Positions 7,535 through 13,079 of a DNA stretch of 13,079 nt are shown here, one piece after another. Both the position numbers and the translations under genes were made by a program. The notes under the pieces were generated by a model that ran no database searches, was not told the origin of the DNA, and saw nothing but the letters and a program-made list of their open reading frames with translations. The stretch comes from Chitinophagales bacterium (GTDB lineage Bacteria; Bacteroidota; Bacteroidia; Chitinophagales; JADIYW01). Each line of letters opens with the position of its first letter. The first letter of the stretch is position 1. The stretch is taken from contig JADLAH010000041.1 of NCBI GenBank assembly GCA_020848315.1, forward strand, positions 1 to 13,079, written 5' to 3'.

Positions 7535-8056
7535 ATGAAATACATCACCAGAACACTGATATTATCATTATGCAGCATGGTATTGCTGACGCAATGCAAA
7601 TCCGGCAAGAAAACGGCGGAAGAACTGGAAGTGCAGACTTTCAACCGCGATTCTTTTCTGGCCAACAACAAAACCCTGCAGGCTGTAGACTCTGCGGCTA
7701 AAGCGAGTGCATTATCAGAAGAAGAACGTGCTAAAACCATCACCTCCATTAAATTTGATCAGGAAGTCTATGACTTTGGCGACTGTAAGGAAGGTGAAAA
7801 AATTACCCGGAAAATTACTTTTACCAATACAGGAAAACTGCCTTTAGTAATCAAGCAAGCTTATGGCAGTTGTGGCTGTACAGTTCCCACATTTGACAAA
7901 GAACCGATAGCGCCGGGTGCGAAGGGTACGCTGGAAATCAAATTTGACTCTACCAACAAACCGGGTGCCAACACGAAATCGGTGATGGTAGAAGCCAATA
8001 CCACGCCGGCCATCACCACCGTGAATTTCACAGTGAAAGTGCATCCGAAAAAATAA
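7535..8056 (+). CDS. DUF1573 domain lipoprotein
   Basis: Envelope lipoprotein of the DUF1573 family, which is abundant in Bacteroidota and has no settled function; the fold is an Ig-like beta sandwich. From ATG 7535 it has 173 residues. The signal peptide ends in the lipobox LLTQC, with C21 the expected lipidation site. There follows a Lys/Glu-rich linker (22-65) and the DUF1573 domain (about 70-171). The domain has the family signatures YDFGDCKEGEKITRKITFTN and YGSCGCTVPTF with C113 and C115, then IAPGAKGTLEIKFDSTNKPG. The upstream in-frame TTG at 7499 would place 12 unlikely residues before the signal peptide and overlaps the promoter region, so I rejected it. The ubiA-like gene follows 18 nt after the stop, suggesting a shared transcript, although no functional link is apparent. 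Confidence 0.9.
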   Translation: MKYITRTLILSLCSMVLLTQCKSGKKTAEELEVQTFNRDSFLANNKTLQAVDSAAKASALSEEERAKTITSIKFDQEVYDFGDCKEGEKITRKITFTNTGKLPLVIKQAYGSCGCTVPTFDKEPIAPGAKGTLEIKFDSTNKPGANTKSVMVEANTTPAITTVNFTVKVHPKK

Positions 8057-8074
8057 ACAAGCTCAACTCCGCAC

Positions 8075-8953
8075 ATGAAACAATATCTCTCTCTGGTGAA
8101 GTTCTCCCACACGGTATTTGCGCTGCCATTTGCGCTGATAGGATTTACGTTAGGTGTAGACGCACTGGCGGGCGGTGAGTTTTCGAAGGCCACCTTCTTT
8201 CGGGAAGAGATTGCCGTAAAACTGTTTCTCGTGCTCGTTTGCATGGTGACGGCACGCAATGCTGCGATGGCCTTCAACCGGTACATCGACAGAAAATATG
8301 ATGAAAAAAATCCGCGCACGGCCATCCGCGAAATTCCAAGTGGTATTATCACACCGAAAAATGCACGCATCTTCATCGTGGTAAACTGCATTTTATTTAT
8401 CGCGGCCACCTATTTCATCAATCCACTTTGTTTTTACTTATCGCCGGTAGCACTGGCCGTTATTCTCGGATATAGTCTGACCAAGCGTTTCACCTTCCTT
8501 TGCCATTTAATCCTCGGTATCGGACTCGGACTCGCGCCGATAGGCGCCTATCTGGCGCTGACGGGAAAGTTTGCTGTACTGCCTTTGTTTTTCTCCTTCG
8601 CGGTACTGTTCTGGGTGAGCGGGTTCGACATCATCTACGCGTTGCAGGATGAAGATTTTGACCGGGAACACGAATTGTATTCTATTCCATCTTATTTCGG
8701 ACAGCAGCAGGCCAAATGGATGGCCAGAGGATTACACGTGCTAAGTCTGCTGTGCTTGCTGGGCGCAGGTATTTCCGGACAATTTCACGGTTTATACTGG
8801 ACCGGTTTTATATTATTCATCGGACTCGTAGTCTATCAGCACTACATTGTGATCCGATTCGGATTGCAGAAAATCGATCTGGCATTTTTCACTACCAATG
8901 GCATTGCGAGCGTACTGTTCGCCCTCTTTACCATTGCGGATATCTTACTATAA
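8075..8953 (+). CDS. UbiA-family prenyltransferase, MqnP-like
   Basis: Integral membrane aromatic prenyltransferase that attaches a polyprenyl chain to a ring acid during quinone biosynthesis. The 292 residues contain about eight hydrophobic helices and both aspartate-rich, magnesium-diphosphate-binding motifs: N68-x3-D72-x3-D76 in NRYIDRKYDEKNPRT, and D192-x3-D196 in YALQDEDFDRE. SHTVFALPFAL near the N-terminus and TAIREIPSG after motif 1 resemble the 'other UbiA' group, which includes MqnP of the futalosine menaquinone route, more than classical MenA. Bacteroidota generally make menaquinone, so an MqnP role is plausible, but assigning UbiA versus MqnP needs the presence or absence of other mqn genes, which are not in this window. 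It lies 18 nt after the DUF1573 gene and only 6 nt before ruvX, so it is probably in an operon. Confidence 0.9.
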   Translation: MKQYLSLVKFSHTVFALPFALIGFTLGVDALAGGEFSKATFFREEIAVKLFLVLVCMVTARNAAMAFNRYIDRKYDEKNPRTAIREIPSGIITPKNARIFIVVNCILFIAATYFINPLCFYLSPVALAVILGYSLTKRFTFLCHLILGIGLGLAPIGAYLALTGKFAVLPLFFSFAVLFWVSGFDIIYALQDEDFDREHELYSIPSYFGQQQAKWMARGLHVLSLLCLLGAGISGQFHGLYWTGFILFIGLVVYQHYIVIRFGLQKIDLAFFTTNGIASVLFALFTIADILL

Positions 8954-8959
8954 CCTTCT

Positions 8960-9370
8960 ATGGCAAAAATACTGGCTATCGACTACGGCAGCAAACGCAC
9001 CGGATTCGCACTGTCCGACGACAGCAAGACATTTGCCTTCGGCCTGTCCACTCAAAACACCCACGAGATACTGCCTTATCTGGATAAGCTGGTTCCCAAA
9101 GAGAAGATAGACACCATCGTTATCGGTGAACCCAAGACACTCACCAATGAACCTGCCGCCATTACGCCGAAGATAGACTTACTGAAACGGCAGCTGACCA
9201 ATCGTTTTCCTGATGTACAACTGGTATCAATGGATGAACGTTTCACCTCAAAAATGGCATTCCAGTCGATGATAGACAGCGGCATGAAGAAGAAAGATCG
9301 CCAGAACAAAGCGCTTGTGGATGAGATTTCGGCAACACTTATTTTACAGCAATATCTGGAAACATTATAG
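8960..9370 (+). CDS. ruvX: RuvX/YqgF family Holliday-junction resolvase-like nuclease
   Basis: Cytoplasmic RNase-H-fold protein of the YqgF/RuvX family, linked to Holliday-junction resolution and to 16S rRNA 5'-end processing. The 136 residues are the usual length. Motifs appear in order: ILAIDYGSKRTGFALSD (D8), IVIGEPKTLTNEP (E57, where many homologues have GLP), SMDERFTSKMA (D92) and ALVDEISATLILQQYL (D121). These acidic positions match the metal-binding set of the fold. The gene begins 6 nt after the ubiA-like stop, with no Shine-Dalgarno (preceding bases ACCTTCT), and is probably translated from the same message. No terminator is seen before the deformylase promoter. Confidence 0.93.
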   Translation: MAKILAIDYGSKRTGFALSDDSKTFAFGLSTQNTHEILPYLDKLVPKEKIDTIVIGEPKTLTNEPAAITPKIDLLKRQLTNRFPDVQLVSMDERFTSKMAFQSMIDSGMKKKDRQNKALVDEISATLILQQYLETL

Positions 9371-9407
9371 CGACGTTTTGATAACCAACGCAATCGGCTA
9401 ATTTTTG

Positions 9408-9415
9408 TATCTTTG
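9408..9415 (+). promoter_or_regulatory. -7 element of the deformylase gene
   Basis: TATCTTTG is a perfect TAnnTTTG match, 30 nt before the ATG at 9446 and 37 nt after ruvX. A TTTTG lies at 9376-9380, but the 27-nt spacing is longer than usual for a -33 element. An in-frame TTG at 9413 is part of this element, which argues against a longer N-terminus. Confidence 0.55.
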
Positions 9416-9445
9416 CATACGATTGCTGACAATTTTTATTCGGAT

Positions 9446-10006
9446 ATGATTTTACCTGTTACCTTATACGGCGACCCTGTTTTGAAGAAACGCGCGGAAG
9501 ATATTAACGCCGACTATCCGTCCCTGCAGGACACCATCAAGAATATGTGGCAGACCATGTACGGCGCCTCCGGCGTTGGCCTTGCAGCTCCGCAAGTAGG
9601 CCTTTCCATCCGGCTTTTTATTGTAGATACAGAACAGTTAGCGGACAAAAAAAATAAAGATTTCAAGGGCATCAAAAAAGCCTTTATCAATCCGACGATA
9701 TTGGAAGAAAGCGGCACGGAATGGAAATACGAAGAAGGCTGCCTCAGCATTCCCGGCATACGCGAAGATGTATACCGAAAGCCGGTGGTAAAAATCCGCT
9801 ATTTTGACGAGTCGTTTGTGGAACACACGGAAACATATGACGACATCAACGCGCGCGTCATTCAGCATGAATATGACCACATTGAAGGCATATTATTTAT
9901 AGATAAACTCAAGCCACTGACGAAGAAACTCATCAGCCCGAAGTTGAATAAAATCATGAAAGGCGAAGTGAAAACAGACTACCGCGTAAAAGCTTTTAAA
10001 AGATAA
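9446..10006 (+). CDS. def: Peptide deformylase
   Basis: Removes the formyl group from the N-terminal methionine of new proteins, using a metal held by one Cys and two His. The 186 residues match the family. All three signature motifs are intact: GVGLAAPQ at 43-50, EGCLS at 97-101 with metal-binding C99, and HEYDH at 141-145 with metal-binding H141 and H145 and catalytic E142. The N-terminus MILPVTLYGDPVLKKRAEDI is typical of Bacteroidota deformylases, and its short lead-in (PVTLYGDPVL) supports the ATG at 9446. The longer TTG-initiated frame from 9413 overlaps the promoter. No fmt gene is adjacent. The gene ends 23 nt before the start of a bidirectional terminator shared with the convergent gene. 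Confidence 0.97.
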   Translation: MILPVTLYGDPVLKKRAEDINADYPSLQDTIKNMWQTMYGASGVGLAAPQVGLSIRLFIVDTEQLADKKNKDFKGIKKAFINPTILEESGTEWKYEEGCLSIPGIREDVYRKPVVKIRYFDESFVEHTETYDDINARVIQHEYDHIEGILFIDKLKPLTKKLISPKLNKIMKGEVKTDYRVKAFKR

Positions 10007-10029
10007 AAATCAATTACTTATCCAGCATA

Positions 10030-10062
10030 AAAAAGAAAGACCTTAGTCTTTCTTTTTCTTTT
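10030..10062. terminator. Bidirectional terminator between def and the carboxypeptidase-regulatory-like gene
   Basis: A perfect 12-bp inverted repeat (10030-10041 with 10046-10057) has a 4-nt loop (10042-10045). The right side continues as a T-rich run in the plus direction, and the left side as a T run in the minus direction, so it can terminate both convergent genes. It overlaps the 3' end of the minus-strand gene: the loop contains that gene's TAA stop codon, and the right arm encodes part of its poly-lysine tail. Confidence 0.75.
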
Positions 10063-10669
10063 TATTCTTAACGGATTTGATGAACTCAGCCCACGCAAAC
10101 GGGTTAGTCAAAGATATACCAGGCCGCTGATTACCAAAGCGATTGTAGTAATAACCCACCTGAGACTGTACGTATTGATTGAAATTCTCCTTGCCGTCGA
10201 AATTCACTTTCTGTGAAATTTCATCATTCAAAATAGACTGCTCTATCGTCTGCTGTGCCAGTTGCTGCAGGTTATCCGGAATATCCAGATTTGCCATAGC
10301 ATGTCGCAACTGTCCCGGTGTCGGCAGCGGTCGGATGGTCACTCCTTTCAGCTCCACCACATCTCTTTCCAATGTTATATCTTTACTGAAACTATTGGCG
10401 TCCAGATCTCGGGGAACGGCAATTTTAAACGACTTATAACCTAAAGACTTTACGATAATGGTATCTCCTTTGCCCACAACAAAATTAAAAAAACCATCCG
10501 TACCACTGATGGTTCCTCTGTTTTCATTCTGAATATACAATGCGCAAAAAGGAATAGGTGCATTGGACTCAATATCGCGGACAAAACCGGAAAACTGCAC
10601 TACTTCTTTTGCGCTTGCCGTCAGGACAAACACACAAGACCATATCGCCAGGGTAAGGAATCGCTTCAT
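10043..10669 (-). CDS. Secreted protein with a carboxypeptidase-regulatory-like domain
   Basis: Exported protein of 208 residues. A signal peptide (1-20, cleavage after ASA) is followed by a CarboxypepD_reg-like beta-sandwich domain at about 24-105, recognised by VVQFSGFVRDIESNAPIPFC, GTISGTDGFFNFVV and TIIVKSLGYKSF. Such domains usually head TonB-dependent receptors or adhesins. Here no barrel follows, only about 100 polar residues containing the helical stretch NLQQLAQQTIEQSIL and GYYYNRFGNQRPGISLTNPFAWAEFIKSV. The protein ends in a run of lysines (KNKKKKKD) encoded by the terminator stem. Similar stand-alone proteins occur in Bacteroidota without known function. It is divergent from the M20 gene and convergent with def. 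The domain call is confident; the role is not known. Confidence 0.88.
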   Translation of the reverse strand: MKRFLTLAIWSCVFVLTASAKEVVQFSGFVRDIESNAPIPFCALYIQNENRGTISGTDGFFNFVVGKGDTIIVKSLGYKSFKIAVPRDLDANSFSKDITLERDVVELKGVTIRPLPTPGQLRHAMANLDIPDNLQQLAQQTIEQSILNDEISQKVNFDGKENFNQYVQSQVGYYYNRFGNQRPGISLTNPFAWAEFIKSVKNKKKKKD

Positions 10670-10683
10670 ACAATAGTTTGTTT

Positions 10684-10691
10684 CAAATTTA
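10684..10691 (-). promoter_or_regulatory. -7 element of the carboxypeptidase-regulatory-like gene
   Basis: The minus strand reads TAAATTTG, a perfect TAnnTTTG match, 14 nt before the ATG at 10669. A 6-1-6 inverted repeat (10694-10706) lies directly upstream in the promoter spacer. No clear -33 TTG at about 20 nt is seen. Confidence 0.5.
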
Positions 10692-10693
10692 AT

Positions 10694-10706
10694 ACCAATT
10701 ATTGGT
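10694..10706. repeat. Short inverted repeat in the promoter spacer
   Basis: ACCAATTATTGGT is a perfect 6-bp inverted repeat around a single T. It lies 2 nt upstream of the minus-strand -7 element, where a repressor or activator could bind. Such short palindromes also arise by chance in AT-rich DNA. Confidence 0.3.
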
Positions 10707-10812
10707 TATTACTACTTTTTACTTTTTGATAATCTTATTTAACATTCCATCTGCACACTATTCCCGCTTTAAATTACGGCGTCGAAATCCCTTTAAATTC
10801 CGCTTTAATGTT

Positions 10813-10820
10813 TAATTTTG
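10813..10820 (+). promoter_or_regulatory. -7 element of the M20 dipeptidase gene
   Basis: TAATTTTG is a perfect TAnnTTTG match, 25 nt before the ATG at 10846, in AT-rich DNA. No -33 TTG is evident. Confidence 0.5.
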
Positions 10821-10845
10821 CCGCGTACCAATCAAATTATTATAC

Positions 10846-12240
10846 ATGGATTACGTTCTATCCGGCATTACGCAACACAGAGATCGTTTCATACAGGAAC
10901 TGGTGGAATGGCTGAAAATACCATCGGTTTCTGCCGACCCTGCTTTCAAAAATGATGTGCTCCATGCCGCAGCATACCTCAAGGAGCAATTCGAAAAAGC
11001 AGGCATGGACAATGTCGAACTGCTGCCAACAGCAGGCTATCCCGTTGTATACGCGGAAAAAATAACAGACGCTTCCAAACCGACCGTGCTGGTATACGGA
11101 CACTACGATGTGCAGCCGGCGGATCCTTATGAACTGTGGACTTCCCCGCCATTTGAGCCTGTGATAAAGACAACGGAACTGCATCCGCAGGGTGCCATCT
11201 TCGCGAGAGGAGCCTGCGACGACAAAGGGCAGGTATATATGCATGTAAAAGCATTGGAACTGATGCTGTCACAGCAGGATTTACCGTGTAATATCAAAGT
11301 TATTATTGAAGGAGAAGAAGAAATAGGCTCATCGCACCTCGGCGATTTCCTGAAGGAATACAAAGAGAAACTGAAGGCGGATGTCATTCTCGTTTCTGAC
11401 ACCGGCATCATCGACAATGAAACACCGAGTATCACAAACGGCTTGCGCGGCTTGTGCTACATGGAAGTGGAAGTAACCGGTCCTAACCGCGACCTCCACT
11501 CCGGCATTTACGGCGGCGGTGTCGATAATCCGCTGAATGTTCTTTGCCGACTGGTGGGCAGCCTGAAAGACGAAAGCGGACACATCACCATAGCGCATTT
11601 CTACGATGATGTCGTGGAATTGAGCGCGGAAGAGAAAGCACAAATCAATGCAGGTCCGGTGACCGTGGAAGATTTCGAGAAAAGCATCGGCTTGCCAAAA
11701 TCTTTCGGAGAGCAAGGATACACCCTTGCGGAGCAGCTGACCATACGGCCAACACTGGATGTGAACGGCATCTGGGGCGGTTATACCGGTGAAGGCGCCA
11801 AGACCGTATTGCCTGCGAAAGCACAAGCCAAAATCTCCATGCGGCTCGTACCCAATCAGTCGTCGGAGAAGATTGCGGAGATTTTTGCGCAACATTTTGA
11901 AAAAATAGCGCCGCCAACGGTAAAAGTAAAAGTAACCCCGCACCATGGCGGCGAACCCTATGTAACACCGGTAGATTCCGTAGAATTTCAGGCCGCCAAC
12001 AAGGCGATGGAAACGACCTTCGGCAAGAAGCCGCTGGCCATGCGCAACGGCGCCAGTATTCCTATCGTGGCCTTATTCGAAGAAATTCTCGGATTAAAAA
12101 CGGTGCTGATGGGCTTCGGACTGGACAGCGATGCCATCCATTCACCGAATGAGCACTATGGCTTGTTCAATTATTTCAAAGGCATAGAAACCATCCCGTA
12201 TTTCTATCAATATTATGCGGAATTAAGACAACAAGCTTAA
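10846..12240 (+). CDS. M20 family dinuclear zinc dipeptidase
   Basis: Peptidase of the M20 family (dipeptidase/carnosinase-like branch) that cleaves dipeptides with two zinc ions. The 464 residues are the standard length. The catalytic set is complete by eye: H86 in VYGHYDVQP with D88, bridging D125 in RGACDDKG, general base E158 and ligand E159 in EGEEEIGS, D185 in SDTG, and H432 in DAIHSPNE. The lid or dimerisation domain carries DLHSGIYGG (H218) and lies at about 205-320, inserted between the catalytic halves as in the family. No signal peptide is seen, so it is probably cytoplasmic. It stands alone, with its own -7 element and a strong hairpin 16 nt after the stop. Confidence 0.95.
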   Translation: MDYVLSGITQHRDRFIQELVEWLKIPSVSADPAFKNDVLHAAAYLKEQFEKAGMDNVELLPTAGYPVVYAEKITDASKPTVLVYGHYDVQPADPYELWTSPPFEPVIKTTELHPQGAIFARGACDDKGQVYMHVKALELMLSQQDLPCNIKVIIEGEEEIGSSHLGDFLKEYKEKLKADVILVSDTGIIDNETPSITNGLRGLCYMEVEVTGPNRDLHSGIYGGGVDNPLNVLCRLVGSLKDESGHITIAHFYDDVVELSAEEKAQINAGPVTVEDFEKSIGLPKSFGEQGYTLAEQLTIRPTLDVNGIWGGYTGEGAKTVLPAKAQAKISMRLVPNQSSEKIAEIFAQHFEKIAPPTVKVKVTPHHGGEPYVTPVDSVEFQAANKAMETTFGKKPLAMRNGASIPIVALFEEILGLKTVLMGFGLDSDAIHSPNEHYGLFNYFKGIETIPYFYQYYAELRQQA

Positions 12241-12254
12241 TTAATACATCTCCT

Positions 12255-12299
12255 TAAAACGTTTGGGCGCGGTGTTTCACACCGCGCCCAAACGTTTTA
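12255..12299. terminator. Bidirectional terminator, perfect 21-bp hairpin
   Basis: The inverted repeat 12255-12275 / 12279-12299 is perfect over 21 bp with a 3-nt loop (TTC). The GC-rich core (GGGCGCGGTG) is flanked by A/T ends that supply a T tract in both directions. It lies between the stop of the M20 gene (12240) and the stop of the convergent trhO gene (12321), exactly where a shared terminator is expected. Confidence 0.9.
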
Positions 12300-12320
12300 T
12301 AGCTTCTTTATATAGTAACA

Positions 12321-13079
12321 CTATTGTTCGCCCTGCATTTTGGACACCGACATATCCTGCATACTCTTCTTGAAAGTAAGCTGTTCACCACGGCCTTTCT
12401 TAAATACTTTCCGTCCCGGGTTCAATCCTCTGCGCATTTGCTTTTGTTCTTCTTCCGGCAATGCCACGACCTGCATGCACTCTTCGCAGCAGCAGCCGTT
12501 ATACGCTTTTGCGCAATCTTCGCATTGGATGAACAACAAATGGCAACCCTGATTCCTGCAGTTGGTATGTGTATCGGCAGGCTTTCCGCACTGATGGCAT
12601 TGCGCAATAATCTCTTCGGAAATTCGCTCGCCTAGGCGGCGATCGAATACAAAATTCTTGCCCCGGAATTTATTCTCCAGTCCCTGCTGCTGTACCTGGC
12701 GGGCATATTCGATGATACCGCCGTTCAGCTGATACACCTGATTGAATCCATTGTGTTTGAGCCAGGCACTGGCCTTCTCACAGCGAATACCGCCGGTGCA
12801 GTACATTACCACAGGCTGATCTTTCTTATCTTTTAGCATATCCACTACCAACGGCAGTTCATCGCGGAAAGTATCTACATCCGGTGTGATGGCTCCTACA
12901 AAATGGCCGATCTCGCTTTCATAATGATTGCGCATATCCACCAGGATGGCATCTTCGCGGCTGGTCAGTTCGTTAAATTCCTTTGCATTCAGGTGAACGC
13001 CACAGTCGGAGGCATCGAAGGTGTCATCCTCCAGGCCGTCGGCCACAATCTTCTTTCGCACCAGTATCTTGAGTTTGGA
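12321..13079 (-). CDS. trhO: tRNA uridine(34) hydroxylase TrhO, rhodanese domain (partial, N-terminus missing)
   Basis: Cytoplasmic enzyme (formerly YceA) that uses oxygen to make 5-hydroxyuridine at wobble position 34 of certain tRNAs. The frame is open to the window edge: 252 residues plus stop are visible, and roughly the first 100 residues (acylphosphatase-like N-terminal domain) lie outside. The visible part closely resembles E. coli TrhO as I recall it: RKKIVADGLEDDTFDAS, VDMRNHYESEIGHFVGA, the rhodanese active loop MYCTGGIRCEKASAWLKHN with catalytic cysteine codon at 12798-12800, and NGGIIEYAR. The C-terminal region has a cysteine cluster (CHQCG, NCRNQGC, CEDCAKAYNGCCCEEC), probably metal-binding, and a basic tail. 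A GTG at 13061 could be mistaken for a start, but homology continues upstream through SKLKILV, so the gene is truncated by the window rather than starting there. Confidence 0.95.
   Translation of the reverse strand, partial: SKLKILVRKKIVADGLEDDTFDASDCGVHLNAKEFNELTSREDAILVDMRNHYESEIGHFVGAITPDVDTFRDELPLVVDMLKDKKDQPVVMYCTGGIRCEKASAWLKHNGFNQVYQLNGGIIEYARQVQQQGLENKFRGKNFVFDRRLGERISEEIIAQCHQCGKPADTHTNCRNQGCHLLFIQCEDCAKAYNGCCCEECMQVVALPEEEQKQMRRGLNPGRKVFKKGRGEQLTFKKSMQDMSVSKMQGEQ

Noticed and set aside
9413..9445. TTG-initiated extension of deformylase
   Set aside because: The TTG is the end of the TATCTTTG -7 element, and family members start at the MILPV-type N-terminus.
11329..11946. Open frame of 205 codons on the minus strand inside the M20 gene
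   Set aside because: Antisense to a complete, motif-rich peptidase; no domain is recognisable.
13059..13061. GTG as the true start of TrhO
   Set aside because: TrhO homology continues upstream to the window edge, and the family has an additional N-terminal domain.
1..13079. Mobile element, phage, CRISPR array, toxin-antitoxin pair or defence island
   Set aside because: No transposase, integrase, direct-repeat array, att-like repeat or tRNA is visible. Every sizeable frame is a housekeeping or envelope gene, with uniform codon style by eye.

Overview
The window reads as an ordinary stretch of chromosome from a member of the Bacteroidota, possibly near the Chitinophagales. This rests on three observations. 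Most transcription-unit starts carry a TAnnTTTG -7 element 14-30 nt before the start codon. Start codons lack convincing Shine-Dalgarno sequences. The gene families fit the phylum: a DUF1573 lipoprotein, an orphan carboxypeptidase-regulatory-like secreted protein, a penicillin-acylase-family hydrolase and a PHP/PolX protein. No mobile element, CRISPR array, tRNA or rRNA is visible. The family-level assignment is inference.

Layout. On the minus strand from the left edge are an M16 zinc protease (cut by the window edge at its C-terminal side), an MFS_3-type exporter, a tandem hotdog MaoC-type hydratase, and a two-gene unit made of a large penicillin acylase followed by a four-helix membrane protein. 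That unit ends at a strong hairpin at 2811-2847. A divergent intergenic region near 5.8 kb then leads to plus-strand genes: a PolX/PHP protein, a probable DUF1573 lipoprotein-ubiA/mqnP-ruvX operon, and peptide deformylase with its own promoter. A minus-strand secreted carboxypeptidase-regulatory-like protein converges on deformylase through a bidirectional terminator. It is divergent from a plus-strand M20 dipeptidase. The dipeptidase converges through a perfect 21-bp hairpin on trhO (tRNA U34 hydroxylase), whose N-terminus lies beyond the right edge.

The genes are mostly housekeeping: DNA repair and recombination (PolX/PHP, RuvX), protein maturation (Def), tRNA modification (TrhO), quinone biosynthesis (UbiA/MqnP) and envelope peptide/amide hydrolysis (M16, acylase, M20). 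I did not find a convincing new multi-gene system. The observations most worth a second look are the PolX homologue, which has lost all three polymerase aspartates by eye but keeps a complete PHP metal site; a terminator whose stem encodes the lysine-rich C-terminus of one gene and holds its stop codon in the loop; and the acylase/four-helix protein pair.
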